A stretch of DNA of 11,607 nucleotides from JASLBX01 sp035762665 (GTDB lineage Bacteria; Actinomycetota; Actinomycetes; Jiangellales; Jiangellaceae). Positions 1-7,305 of this stretch are shown here, piece by piece. The stretch spans positions 1 through 11,607 of the forward strand of contig DASTNZ010000198.1 of the NCBI GenBank assembly GCA_035762665.1, in the 5' to 3' direction. Below the pieces are notes generated by a model, which saw only the letters and a list, made by a program, of their open reading frames with translations, did not search any database and was not told where the DNA came from. The translations under genes were made by a program, and so were the position numbers. Each line of letters begins with the position of its first letter. Position 1 is the stretch's first letter.

Positions 1-2519
1 ACGCCACCGTCAACGTCAACCCCGACGGCAGCATCCTCTACGTCGGAAACAGCTTCGTCGGCCTGCAGGAGGCCACGACCGCAGATTCCGAACTCGACGC
101 CGTCGACGCTGTCGAAGCCGCAGCCAAGGGCCTGAAACTGACGAAGCCGCAGGACCTGCGGGTCATCAAGGCAGCACGCACCGCCCGCGATGAAACCACG
201 TTGTCCGGCGGCGGTATCTCCAACGCGCCGATTATTGCCCAGCAGGGCTGGCTAGCCACTGAGGACGGTCTGCATCTGGCCTGGCAGCTCACGATCGACG
301 ACGTCTCCGGCGACCACTTGTGGAACGCCACTGTCGACGCCGACACAGGCGAGCTGATCGCCGTTGACGACTGGGTCGTCCAGACGTCCTACCAGGACCT
401 CACGAGCACGCTCGCACGGGTCGGCTCCGCCGAGTCGTCCGCGGCTCAGAATCTGGCGGCCGGTCGGACGGCGTGGCAGTCCGCGAACCCCGTCGAGGAC
501 GGGTCGAGCTACCGGGCGTACCCGCAAGAGAGCCCGAACGATGGAGACCGCGTGCTGTTCGAGGAACCGGCCGACGGCACGGCGTCTCCGTTCGGCTGGC
601 ACGACACCGATAATGCCGCCGGTGCCGAGTACACGATCACGCGCGGCAACAACGTCCGCGCCTACCTCGACGAGGACGGCAACGACTCGCCCGACTTCGG
701 CGGTCAACCCGACGGCGGGCCGGGCCTGACATTCGACCATCCGGTGGACCTGAACGAGCACCCGCAGAACTACCGTGACGCCACGGTCTCGAATCTGTTC
801 TTCTGGTGCAATACGGCCCACGACCTGTGGTATCTGTACGGGTTCGACGAGGCCTCTGGGAACTTCCAAGCGAACAACTACGGCCGAGGCGGGTTCGCCA
901 ACGACGACGTGCGCTGCCAGGCGCAGAGCGGCGCGGGCCTGAACAACGCCAACTTCCGGACGCCGGTCGACGGCTCGACAACATCGTTCCCGAGAATGCG
1001 CATGTACCTGTGGCCGGGCAACCAGTTCGGCTTCCAGAACCAGGTGGTCATCGACGGTGTGGGCTCGTTCGGAGCGCGCTGGGCGCGGTTCACGCCGGCA
1101 CCAACGGCCGCTGGACTGACCGGCCTGACGTTCGTCTACGCCGAATCCGGCTGTAAGGCGAACCGCTACCCTGACGAGCTGCCGACGACCGACTGGGCCG
1201 TAGTGACCGACGGCGGCACTGGCCCCAGCCTGTGCTCGTTCCAAGAGCGGGTGGAACTCGCCGAGGAGCTTGGCGCCAGCGCCGTGGTGATCGCCCAGGG
1301 CACGGACACTAACCCAACGGTCCTGTCCGGCTCCCTGGATGACAGCCGGCCGAACATTCCCGCAGTGAGTGTGGGAGTGGGCAACGCGGAGATCATCAAG
1401 GCCGCGATCGCCAAGGGGACGACGACCGGCACGGTGCGCAAGCATCCGGACCACCCGGGCATCCGGGACGGCGACTTCGACGCCGGGGTCATCTTCCATG
1501 AGTACGGGCACGGCCTGTCGAACCGGCTGACCGGTGGCCCGACCGTCAACTGCCTGGGCGGGGTCGAGCAGATGGGTGAGGGCTGGAGCGACTACGTCGC
1601 AATCGCAGCCATGATCGACCCGGAGGTCGACGATCCAGAAGGTACCCGGGGCATGGGAACCTACGTCATCTTCCAGGACGACCGGGGCGACGGCGGTATC
1701 CGGAACCGGCCGTACTCACGGACCATGGACATCCAGCCGTTCACGTACGACAGCATCAAGACCAATTCCTGGCTGAACAACACGACGATCGTCGCGCCAC
1801 ACCAGGTCGGTCACGGCTGGGCGTCGATTCTGTGGGACATGACCTGGGACCTGATCGACAGGTACGGGTTCAACCCGAACCTCTACCAGTCATGGGAGAC
1901 CGGCGGCAACAACTTGGCCTACCAGCTGGTACTCGACGGGATGAAGATGCAGGGCTGCTTCCCAGGGTTCGTGGACGGCCGGAACGGCATCCTCGCGGCC
2001 GACCAGGCGCTCACCGGCGGCGACAACCAGTGCACGCTGTGGGCCGCGTTCGCTCGCCGCGGACTTGGCTTCAGCGCCGTACAGGGCAGCAGCGCGAACC
2101 GCGACGACAACCAAGAGGCGTTCGACACGCACCCTGACTGCGTCGACGGGTTCGAGGGCCAGGTGGCAGACCAGCCAGCGCTCAACGTCGTTGCGGCGGG
2201 GCGGACGGTGCCAATGACGTTCGACCGTCCTGACCTCACCGGTTTGGACGTGCTGGCGTCGAATTCGCCGTACTCCCGTCAGATCAATTGCGAGACCCTG
2301 GCCACAGAAGTCCCGGGTGCGGAGTTCGTCACACCGGGGGCGCTGCCCGTGGCTGCGGACATGCCCGGCGGTGCATCGCTGACCAGGAACTCGCAGGGCG
2401 AGTACACATTCCCGTGGCACACCGACGAGGACTGGGTCGGCACCTGCCGTGAGTTCGTTCTGACGCTGGATAACGGCGAACAACACCGCGCCTACTTCCA
2501 GTTCGTCGAACCCGAGTAG
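1..2519 (+). CDS. Secreted M36 (fungalysin-type) zinc metallopeptidase with PA insert and PxKF-like tail, 5' partial
   Basis: The reading frame is open from base 3 to the TAG at 2517-2519 (838 codons); the true start and signal peptide lie before the window. Numbering codons from base 3, residues 1-125 resemble a fungalysin/thermolysin propeptide. Residues about 196-370 carry M36 signatures (SPFGWHD, TRGNNV, YGFDEASGNFQ, NNYGRGG). Residues about 371-480 look like an inserted protease-associated (PA) domain (VVTDGGTG, LAEELGASAVVIAQ, IPAVSVG). The zinc site is HEYGH at residues 499-503 (bases 1497-1511), with the third ligand Glu526 in GEGWSDY, so the catalytic residues are complete. Residues about 720-836 match the PxKF type of C-terminal beta domain (YTFPWHTDEDWVGTCR, then HRAYFQF), with paired cysteines. 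The family hydrolyses extracellular proteins after propeptide removal. The inner TTG at 201 is not the start, because the propeptide-like sequence continues upstream. Family assignment is firm; the substrate is unknown. Confidence 0.95.
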   Translation, partial: ATVNVNPDGSILYVGNSFVGLQEATTADSELDAVDAVEAAAKGLKLTKPQDLRVIKAARTARDETTLSGGGISNAPIIAQQGWLATEDGLHLAWQLTIDDVSGDHLWNATVDADTGELIAVDDWVVQTSYQDLTSTLARVGSAESSAAQNLAAGRTAWQSANPVEDGSSYRAYPQESPNDGDRVLFEEPADGTASPFGWHDTDNAAGAEYTITRGNNVRAYLDEDGNDSPDFGGQPDGGPGLTFDHPVDLNEHPQNYRDATVSNLFFWCNTAHDLWYLYGFDEASGNFQANNYGRGGFANDDVRCQAQSGAGLNNANFRTPVDGSTTSFPRMRMYLWPGNQFGFQNQVVIDGVGSFGARWARFTPAPTAAGLTGLTFVYAESGCKANRYPDELPTTDWAVVTDGGTGPSLCSFQERVELAEELGASAVVIAQGTDTNPTVLSGSLDDSRPNIPAVSVGVGNAEIIKAAIAKGTTTGTVRKHPDHPGIRDGDFDAGVIFHEYGHGLSNRLTGGPTVNCLGGVEQMGEGWSDYVAIAAMIDPEVDDPEGTRGMGTYVIFQDDRGDGGIRNRPYSRTMDIQPFTYDSIKTNSWLNNTTIVAPHQVGHGWASILWDMTWDLIDRYGFNPNLYQSWETGGNNLAYQLVLDGMKMQGCFPGFVDGRNGILAADQALTGGDNQCTLWAAFARRGLGFSAVQGSSANRDDNQEAFDTHPDCVDGFEGQVADQPALNVVAAGRTVPMTFDRPDLTGLDVLASNSPYSRQINCETLATEVPGAEFVTPGALPVAADMPGGASLTRNSQGEYTFPWHTDEDWVGTCREFVLTLDNGEQHRAYFQFVEPE

Positions 2520-2608
2520 GAGCACTCACGAAGGAGGCATTCACACGCCGTAACTGGCGCGCCCGGCACGGAGCCCGGTGATCACAGGCTCACCACAGTC
2601 AGTCGATC

Positions 2609-2639
2609 ATCCAGGCTCCGTGTCTTGCACCGCCTGGAT
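2609..2639 (+). terminator. Stem-loop after the M36 peptidase gene
   Basis: The arms ATCCAGGC (2609-2616) and GCCTGGAT (2632-2639) are perfectly complementary. GTG/CAC (2620-2622 with 2628-2630) can extend the stem inside the loop. There is no T-tract after it, which is common for actinobacterial terminators. The left arm also shares bases with a second pairing, CACGGAGCC (2567-2575) with GGCTCCGTG (2614-2622), so two alternative folds are possible. It starts 90 bases after the peptidase stop, which fits termination. Confidence 0.55.
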
Positions 2640-2707
2640 CCCCACGCACGCGTGCGCCACACTGTGACGTCTGCACGGGCCGCGACATGCTTGCGGCGTG
2701 GGTCTCG

Positions 2708-2775
2708 GTTCAGTCCGGGGTAGCTCCTACCGTGCCACGTGCGGTGGCTGAGCTCGGACGTGGAGGGGGCACGCC
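2708..2775 (+). repeat. Imperfect 68-base direct repeat, copy A
   Basis: This aligns without gaps to 4230-4297 with 52 of 68 identical positions by hand count. Both copies share AGTCCGGGGT near the left end, TGCGGTGGCTGAGC in the middle and GGGGGCACGC at the right end. Each copy can close a CGTGCC/GGCACG outer stem. In copy A the inner pairing CCACGT/ACGTGG (2735-2740 with 2758-2763) competes with or extends it. The copy lies upstream of the HTH gene. I do not recognise the element. Confidence 0.7.
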
Positions 2776-2785
2776 GAGCCAGCCA

Positions 2786-2814
2786 CCGCCCGGGTGTCCG
2801 TCAGTTCCGGGCGG
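2786..2814 (+). other. GC-rich hairpin upstream of the HTH gene
   Basis: CCGCCCGG (2786-2793) and CCGGGCGG (2807-2814) form a perfect 8-base stem with a 13-base loop. The same left-hand segment (GCCACCGCC, 2782-2790) can instead pair, with one bulged base, with GGCGGGTGGC at 2821-2830. The two structures exclude each other. It could be a second terminator or a leader structure; no transcription start is evident, so its role is open. Confidence 0.4.
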
Positions 2815-2866
2815 CGAGCCGGCGGGTGGCGGCCGATGCAGAGCCGACGTGGTCCCTTGTTCCCTA

Positions 2867-2891
2867 TCATCGCTAATTCGTCGGACGATGA
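2867..2891. promoter_or_regulatory. Nested dyad symmetry upstream of the HTH gene, possible operator
   Basis: TCATCG (2867-2872) and CGATGA (2886-2891) form an inverted repeat. A second perfect dyad, TCGTC-G-GACGA (2878-2888), is nested inside it. The site is in a noticeably AT-richer stretch (about 2855-2915) just before the HTH start codon, where promoter and autoregulatory operator would be expected. I could not find a convincing -35/-10 pair. Confidence 0.3.
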
Positions 2892-2904
2892 GGAACTTTG
2901 AGGT

Positions 2905-3360
2905 ATGTTAGGGTACATGACCGCGAGTTCTCGTCGGCTGTACTCGATCGAGCAGGTCGCGGATCGCCTCGGTCTCCATGTCCGAACGGTCCGCAACTAT
3001 GTGCGCGACGGGCGGCTCCGGGCGGTTCGGATCGGCAAGCAGTACCGGATCGCGCAGGAAGACCTCGACGCGCTAACCGGGTATGCCGGCCCACCACAGT
3101 CGGAGGCGAGGGAGCCAAGGCATGTCGACGTTTCGGTCGTCGTCCAGATCGACCGGGTCGGCCGGGGTGAGGCCGACCGCCTCGCCAACACACTGATGGC
3201 CGCGACGGCCGGGCATCACGATGACGAACCGCTGCGGGTGGAGACCAGCTACCGGGAGGAGCGGGAAAGCATGCGGATCATCGTGTTGGGCGGGCTTGCC
3301 GCCAGCGCCGACGTGCTCCGGTTGATCGAGACGCTGACTCGGCGGGACGAGGCGGGATGA
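2905..3360 (+). CDS. Excisionase/MerR-type helix-turn-helix DNA-binding protein
   Basis: The product is 151 residues from the ATG at 2905, or 147 from the ATG at 2917. GAGG at 2900-2903 is too close to the first ATG and about 13 bases from the second, so the start is uncertain. Residues about 12-60 are a classic HTH_17/excisionase domain: YSIEQVADRLGLHVRTVRNY is the helix-turn-helix, followed by GRLRAVRIGKQYRI, the wing, and a short DLDAL helix. The remaining 90 residues are an alpha/beta-looking segment with a VDVSVVVQID strand and a terminal helix, which I do not recognise. It lacks recombinase or other phage neighbours, so a transcriptional regulator is more likely than a true excisionase. 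Its TGA overlaps the next ATG (ATGA, 3357-3360), so it is translationally coupled to the hydrolase and probably controls or senses with it; that role is inference. Confidence 0.85.
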   Translation: MLGYMTASSRRLYSIEQVADRLGLHVRTVRNYVRDGRLRAVRIGKQYRIAQEDLDALTGYAGPPQSEAREPRHVDVSVVVQIDRVGRGEADRLANTLMAATAGHHDDEPLRVETSYREERESMRIIVLGGLAASADVLRLIETLTRRDEAG

Positions 3361-4210
3361 GCATCTACCGTTCGGCCACCGGCGCGGCGGCGGTCGAAGG
3401 CCGCTACCGGGATCTTCTCGATCGCTGGCCGGTGCCCAGCGAGCAGCTACGACTGTCGACTCGCGAAGGGACGACTTTCGTGGTGGCGTGTGGTCCCGAG
3501 GATGCGCCGCCCGCGGTGTTGATACAAGGCTCCGGCGCGAACGCCGCCATGTGGCTGCCCGACATGGCCGTCTGGGCCAAGGAGTTCCGCGTGTTTGCGG
3601 TGGATCTTCTCGGCGAACCGGGGCTGAGCGCGCCGTCGCGTCCGAAGCTCGCCTCGGACGCATACGCCTGCTGGCTGGACGAGGTGCTAAATCTGCTGGG
3701 GCTCGCCGAGGTTTCGCTGGTCGGCGTGTCGCTCGGCGGGTGGGTCGCGCTCGACTACGCGACCCGACAACCTGAGCGGGTACGGCGGCTGGTCCTGGTC
3801 AGCCCGAGCGGGCTCGGCCGTCCCCGGCTGCGTGGCCTGGTCACGGCGATTCTGCTGCGCCGTTCGGCGACTGGGGCAGGCGCACGATGTTCGCGAAGGT
3901 CATCGGCTCGGCCGCGCGCGCCGAATCGACCCCGTGGGACACCGATCTGCGTGACCTGGCGCTGCTCATCTCCGCGCACTTCCGGTATCGGGTCGAATCC
4001 GTGCCGAGGTTCGGGCCAGACCGGCTACGGCGGCTGTCCATGCCCGTGCTGCTGCTGGCTGGCGGTCGGGACATCATGCTCGACTCCCGTCAAAGCGCGC
4101 GCCTGCTCGAACGCGTCGTGCCCACCGCGACCGTACGCATGCAACCAGAGGCAGGGCACGTCGTCCTCGGCCAGACCGCAACCGTGCTCGACTTCCTGCG
4201 GGACGACTAG
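3357..4210 (+). pseudogene. Alpha/beta hydrolase, split by a frameshift near 3861-3870
   Basis: The first part reads from the ATG at 3357 and shows the hydrolase core: AVLIQGSGANAAMW (oxyanion region), FAVDLLGEPGLS, and nucleophile elbow GVSLGG with Ser125. After ILLRR (about residue 169) this frame becomes arginine/alanine-rich and unrelated, running out of frame to 4349. The expected second half continues in another frame: FGDWGRRTMFAKVIG, then LLLAGGRDIML (catalytic Asp) and PEAGHVVLG (catalytic His), ending at the TAG at 4208-4210. One added base around CGTTCGG at 3861-3867 would join both halves into about 284 residues, a normal length for the family. So the gene has lost one base, or the assembly has. 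All three triad residues remain. It follows the HTH gene with a 4-base overlap. Substrate unknown. Confidence 0.85.
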
Positions 4211-4229
4211 CCCGCTATTGAGCGACGGG

Positions 4230-4297
4230 GTTGAGTCCGGGGTGGTACCTAGCGTCGTGCCTGCGGTGGCTGAGCCCGTGCGCGGTGGGGGCACGCT
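4230..4297 (+). repeat. Imperfect 68-base direct repeat, copy B
   Basis: This is the same orientation and length as copy A at 2708-2775 (52/68 identical, no gaps). It begins 20 bases after the hydrolase stop, between two convergent genes. The outer stem CGTGCC (4256-4261) with GGCACG (4290-4295) is retained although the left-arm sequence has moved by three bases relative to copy A. That suggests the fold matters. It may serve as terminator for the hydrolase unit, or be a small dispersed element. Confidence 0.7.
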
Positions 4298-4370
4298 GTG
4301 GTCGGCTACAGGCTGCGACCGGCGCACCACCGCTGATCGTCTGCGTTAGGCCGGGCGATGGCCGCAAGAG

Positions 4371-5303
4371 TCAGGGCTGGCCGTCACCCTTCTTCTCCTC
4401 GAGCATCGAGGCAACCTTTTCGTCGATGAACTTTGTCATTGCCTGTTGTCCGTAGCCAAACAGGAAGGCGAGGAGAACGAGGGCAGCGACAGACGTATAC
4501 ACCCCGACGACGATCCCGGATCCGACCAGCAGGACACCGAAGAACGCCAGCCACATGCCAAGGGCCATCTTTGCCATGGTGAGAGCTGGCCTTGGGTCAA
4601 ACCACAGTGTGTTCAAGACGGCCTGGCGCTTGTCATATATCCGGTACTGCGTGACCAGCGCGCCGAGAAGTCCACCGATTAGGCCGACGAAGAGCACGAG
4701 TGTCAGCAATAACGCGTTGGGCACGTCGCTCTCGTCACCGGGAGGTGGAATGATGGGGACATCCCTGACGAACAGCGCTTGAATCAAGATCAGAACCAGA
4801 CCGGCGAGCAAGGCTAGGGCGGAAATTGCAAAGATGCCGCGTTGCCAGTTCCGCTCGGAAGCGTGCCTGTCTTCGGCTGCTTGGTGTGCCTCCCGGATCG
4901 CGTCGATAGCCCTTGAGCGCTGTTCTTGCGGTTTCTCAACCAGCGACTTGAGCTCACGTGATATGTGGATCGCCCGCGCTCGTGGCAGATGCTCATGCAC
5001 GTGCTCTTCAGCGAGGTGCAGAAGGTCTGGAGTAGATTCGTAGCGATCGACCTCGACCTCGATATGGTGCAGTTCACTCCACGTCTCCTCAATCTTGTCG
5101 CCCTTTAGGCTGTCCCACCAGGAATGCGATCTCTCGAGGAGTTGCTTGCGGTCATCTAGATCTTGGCGCCAGTTCTCGAATTTGCGTTTTCCGGCTGATT
5201 CTGACGCCTGGAGGTCATCCACCTTCTCTCTGAGAATCTGGGTGTGTGCTTTAGCCTGTACTGTCCAACCTCCCATGCTGAACACCCCCATGACGATTGC
5301 CAT
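4371..5303 (-). CDS. Coiled-coil protein with four C-terminal membrane helices, unknown function
   Basis: I do not recognise this family. From the ATG at 5301-5303 it encodes 310 residues; a TTG sits one codon earlier at 5304-5306. No clear ribosome binding site is visible. The N-terminus (MAIVMGVFSMGGWTV) is hydrophobic and could be an extra anchor. Residues about 20-155 are charged and heptad-like, rich in E/K/R/Q with Trp and His, consistent with a long helical or coiled-coil domain. Four hydrophobic segments follow at about 157-180, 198-220, 245-268 and 270-288. The tail has the pattern FGYGQQAMTKFIDEKV, reminiscent of cytoplasmic tails in uncharacterised actinobacterial membrane proteins. 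Codons such as ATT, TTT, AAT and AGA are much more frequent than in the neighbours, suggesting acquisition from elsewhere. It is convergent with the hydrolase and has no evident operon partner. Confidence 0.85.
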   Translation of the reverse strand: MAIVMGVFSMGGWTVQAKAHTQILREKVDDLQASESAGKRKFENWRQDLDDRKQLLERSHSWWDSLKGDKIEETWSELHHIEVEVDRYESTPDLLHLAEEHVHEHLPRARAIHISRELKSLVEKPQEQRSRAIDAIREAHQAAEDRHASERNWQRGIFAISALALLAGLVLILIQALFVRDVPIIPPPGDESDVPNALLLTLVLFVGLIGGLLGALVTQYRIYDKRQAVLNTLWFDPRPALTMAKMALGMWLAFFGVLLVGSGIVVGVYTSVAALVLLAFLFGYGQQAMTKFIDEKVASMLEEKKGDGQP

Positions 5304-5319
5304 CAACTTGAAGTGTCGC

Positions 5320-5333
5320 TGATGAATACATCA
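5320..5333. promoter_or_regulatory. Short palindrome upstream of the membrane-protein gene
   Basis: TGATG-AATA-CATCA is a perfect 5-base inverted repeat with a 4-base spacer, 17 bases before the ATG at 5303. Its placement would suit an operator or promoter-proximal site. No consensus promoter is convincing around it. Confidence 0.25.
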
Positions 5334-5385
5334 AGACATAGAGGCGAATGGCCTACCCAAGCGTGTGTTCGGCCCGACGCGGCGG

Positions 5386-5586
5386 TCAGAAACGGTGGGT
5401 CTGCCGCATGACCAGCATGATCAGCCCGAGCAGCAGCCGCCCAGCACCGGCAACGAGGGTGGCGACGATCGGGTTGAAGAAGCTGCCGGGCTCTTCGGTA
5501 GTTGTGCTGGTGCGTTCCCCGCCCTTTCGGCCTGCAACTCAGCGCGGCTGCCCTGAATCCGACGCCAGTATGTCCACACTGTTCAT
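5386..5586 (-). pseudogene. In-frame stretch after the propeller gene ending in a membrane helix, interrupted by TGA
   Basis: Reading on the minus strand in the same frame as the upstream propeller gene, an ATG at 5584-5586 starts MNSVDILASDSGQPR. An in-frame TGA follows at 5539-5541. Then 50 more codons are open, ending at the TGA at 5386-5388. The last part reads as a proline/glycine hinge and a hydrophobic segment (FFNPIVATLVAGAGRL, then LLGLIMLVM) with a basic RQTHRF end, and third positions are strongly G/C, as in a real gene. No start codon lies in the second part before its membrane segment, and the ribosome binding site before 5586 is weak. It could be a broken small membrane protein, or the lost C-terminal anchor of the propeller protein. 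Without homologues this is tentative. Confidence 0.35.
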
Positions 5587-5601
5587 GACACCGACCGCTG
5601 T

Positions 5602-5629
5602 GGCCGGCTGAGCCGTAGCCCAGCCGGCC
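5602..5629 (-). terminator. Strong stem-loop after the propeller gene
   Basis: GGCCGGCTG (5602-5610) and CAGCCGGCC (5621-5629) form a perfect 9-base GC-rich stem with a 10-base loop. It lies 21 bases past the TAG of the propeller gene. No T-tract follows on either strand. Position and stability suit an actinobacterial terminator on the minus strand. Confidence 0.6.
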
Positions 5630-5649
5630 GAAGCGGCCTCGTGGCGCCG

Positions 5650-7224
5650 CTAGCCGGGCAAGCCGAAGGAGTAGACCTTGTTGTTCGGCGTGCCGAAGAG
5701 GCTGTAGCCCGACCCCCAGAACAGCCGGCCCTCGGAGATGGCGGCGCCCGACAGGCAAGAGCCGCCACTGGCGAAGGTCCACAGGATGGCTCCGGTGGCC
5801 CCGTTCAGGGCGTACATGTGGCCCTGCGGGTCGAGCGCGCACCCGAAGACGACGCCGTTTGCAGTGGTCACCGGGCCGGAAGGGCCACCACCAAAGGGGG
5901 TCCCACCGAACGTCGGTACCGTCTGCCACAGCAGCTGCCCAGTGACGGCGTCGATGCCACTCCACACCCCTTCGGTCGTGCTCGTGCCATCGGGCAGGGT
6001 CCATGGAACCGCGTTGCTGTTGGCGTCGCCGGTGTAGACCCGCTTGTCATCGACGGCCGAGCCCCACTGCAGGCCGCCGGCCGTCCCGCCGGGACCAGCT
6101 TGGGTAACCCATTGGACTGCCCCTGTGTCGGGGTCGAGCGCCCAATATTGGCCGCTCTTCTGGCCGGCCCCGACGACATCACGGTTCCTGTTGCCATCGC
6201 GGACCGTGAACAGGGCCGGCGCCTGGCCGAAGTCGAAGTCAGGTCCGGCTGGCTCGGGGCAGTTGGTGCCCTCGCCGAGGAAGGGGATGCAGTCGACCGT
6301 CCAGGCGTCGAAGCCCAGTGCTCGCGTCACCCAGCGGATGGCGCCTGTCTTCAGGTCGAGGGCCAGGACAGAGTCGAAATGGTTGTCCGCCGGCAGACAC
6401 GCCTGCTGAGCCTCCGGGTCGTTCCCTGCAGCGGCGATGCATTCGAGGGCCTCTGGCGGCGCGTCATAGTTGTTCCCGGTGGCGATATACAGCTGCCCCC
6501 GCTTCGTGTCGATCGCCGGAGAGCTTCCCCATACCGCATTGCCGGGGAAGCCGGTCGGCGCCATCCTGACCTGCCAAACGATGGCGCCAGTGTTCAGGTC
6601 GAGCGCCGCCATCTGGCCTCGGAACGAGCAACAGTCGTACCCGGGGATGAGAGCGAACGACTCCTCGAGGGAGGACGTCCCGACGTAGACGCGGTTACCG
6701 AAGACCGTGGCCGACTGCGTGATGATGGCCGCGGGGTGCGTGTCCAGGGTGGTGCTCCACAGCAGAGCTCCGGTGTCCTTGTCGAAGGCGAGGATCTTTC
6801 CACCGCCGCCGAACGGTCCCTGGGTGCCAATGATCAGTTTGTTACCGGCAATGGCGGGCGTGGCCCTGGCCTTGTCCCCGGGCACGCCACTGGCGGCTGC
6901 GATGCTGGCCCTCCACCGCTCAACTCCGGTCCACTTGTCAACGGCGTACAAGTTGCCGGCCCAGTCGGGGAAATACACAGTGTCGGCATCGACCGCCGGC
7001 GTGGCCGACACGTCCCCGCCCGTCGTGAATTCCCACTTCACCTCAAGCTGGTCGACGTTGCTGACGCTCAACGTCTTCTCGTTCGGTTGAAACCGGGTGT
7101 TCTGCGGGTTGCCGCCGGCAGAGGTCCATTGGCTCCCGCCGTCAGCGGCGACCGCCACCCCTCCTAGCAACGCGCCGGCGACGAGAACGGCTAAGCCACC
7201 CGTCGCCCCCCTCATCCATCCCAT
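5650..7224 (-). CDS. Secreted PQQ-binding-type beta-propeller protein, polyvinyl-alcohol-dehydrogenase-like
   Basis: Chosen start is the ATG at 7222-7224, preceded by a G-rich run (7228-7234) that can pair with 16S rRNA. It gives 524 residues opening with a signal peptide: MGWMRGATG, hydrophobic core LAVLVAGALLGGVAV, cleavage near AVAA. The frame is open further upstream to 7395 but without signal-like sequence. The mature protein has repeated propeller motifs (ALDLNTGAIVW, ALDKDTGALLW-like, ALNGATGAILW) spread across eight expected blades. It has the opening QWTSAGGNPQNTRF, the DWAGNLYAVD motif, a vicinal Cys pair in GYDCCSFRGQ (residues 198-199) and NCPEPAGPDFDFG, all typical of the polyvinyl-alcohol-dehydrogenase-like branch. 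Known members oxidise alcohols using PQQ outside the membrane. No haem-binding CxxCH is present, so the electron acceptor is unclear, and PQQ use is not proven. It lies downstream of the SARP-like gene on the same strand. Confidence 0.9.
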   Translation of the reverse strand: MGWMRGATGGLAVLVAGALLGGVAVAADGGSQWTSAGGNPQNTRFQPNEKTLSVSNVDQLEVKWEFTTGGDVSATPAVDADTVYFPDWAGNLYAVDKWTGVERWRASIAAASGVPGDKARATPAIAGNKLIIGTQGPFGGGGKILAFDKDTGALLWSTTLDTHPAAIITQSATVFGNRVYVGTSSLEESFALIPGYDCCSFRGQMAALDLNTGAIVWQVRMAPTGFPGNAVWGSSPAIDTKRGQLYIATGNNYDAPPEALECIAAAGNDPEAQQACLPADNHFDSVLALDLKTGAIRWVTRALGFDAWTVDCIPFLGEGTNCPEPAGPDFDFGQAPALFTVRDGNRNRDVVGAGQKSGQYWALDPDTGAVQWVTQAGPGGTAGGLQWGSAVDDKRVYTGDANSNAVPWTLPDGTSTTEGVWSGIDAVTGQLLWQTVPTFGGTPFGGGPSGPVTTANGVVFGCALDPQGHMYALNGATGAILWTFASGGSCLSGAAISEGRLFWGSGYSLFGTPNNKVYSFGLPG

Positions 7225-7305
7225 CGGACCCCCCCAGGCATGTAAAGGGCGCGAAAGGGCGAGTACGACGCCTATGGAAGGACCGTGGCCGCCCCCCGCC
7301 GCCCG

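Noticed and set aside
252..1511. Long minus-strand open frame opposite the M36 gene
   Set aside because: Arg/Val/Gly-rich with no recognisable motif; a typical antisense shadow of a GC-rich gene whose plus-strand product is clear.
5539..5541. TGA as a selenocysteine codon
   Set aside because: I see no downstream SECIS-like hairpin of bacterial type immediately after the codon, and the weak start before it makes a broken gene more likely.
5641..7167. 508-codon plus-strand open frame opposite the propeller gene
   Set aside because: Low-complexity Arg/Gly/Val composition and no ribosome binding site; the minus strand encodes obvious propeller repeats and a signal peptide.
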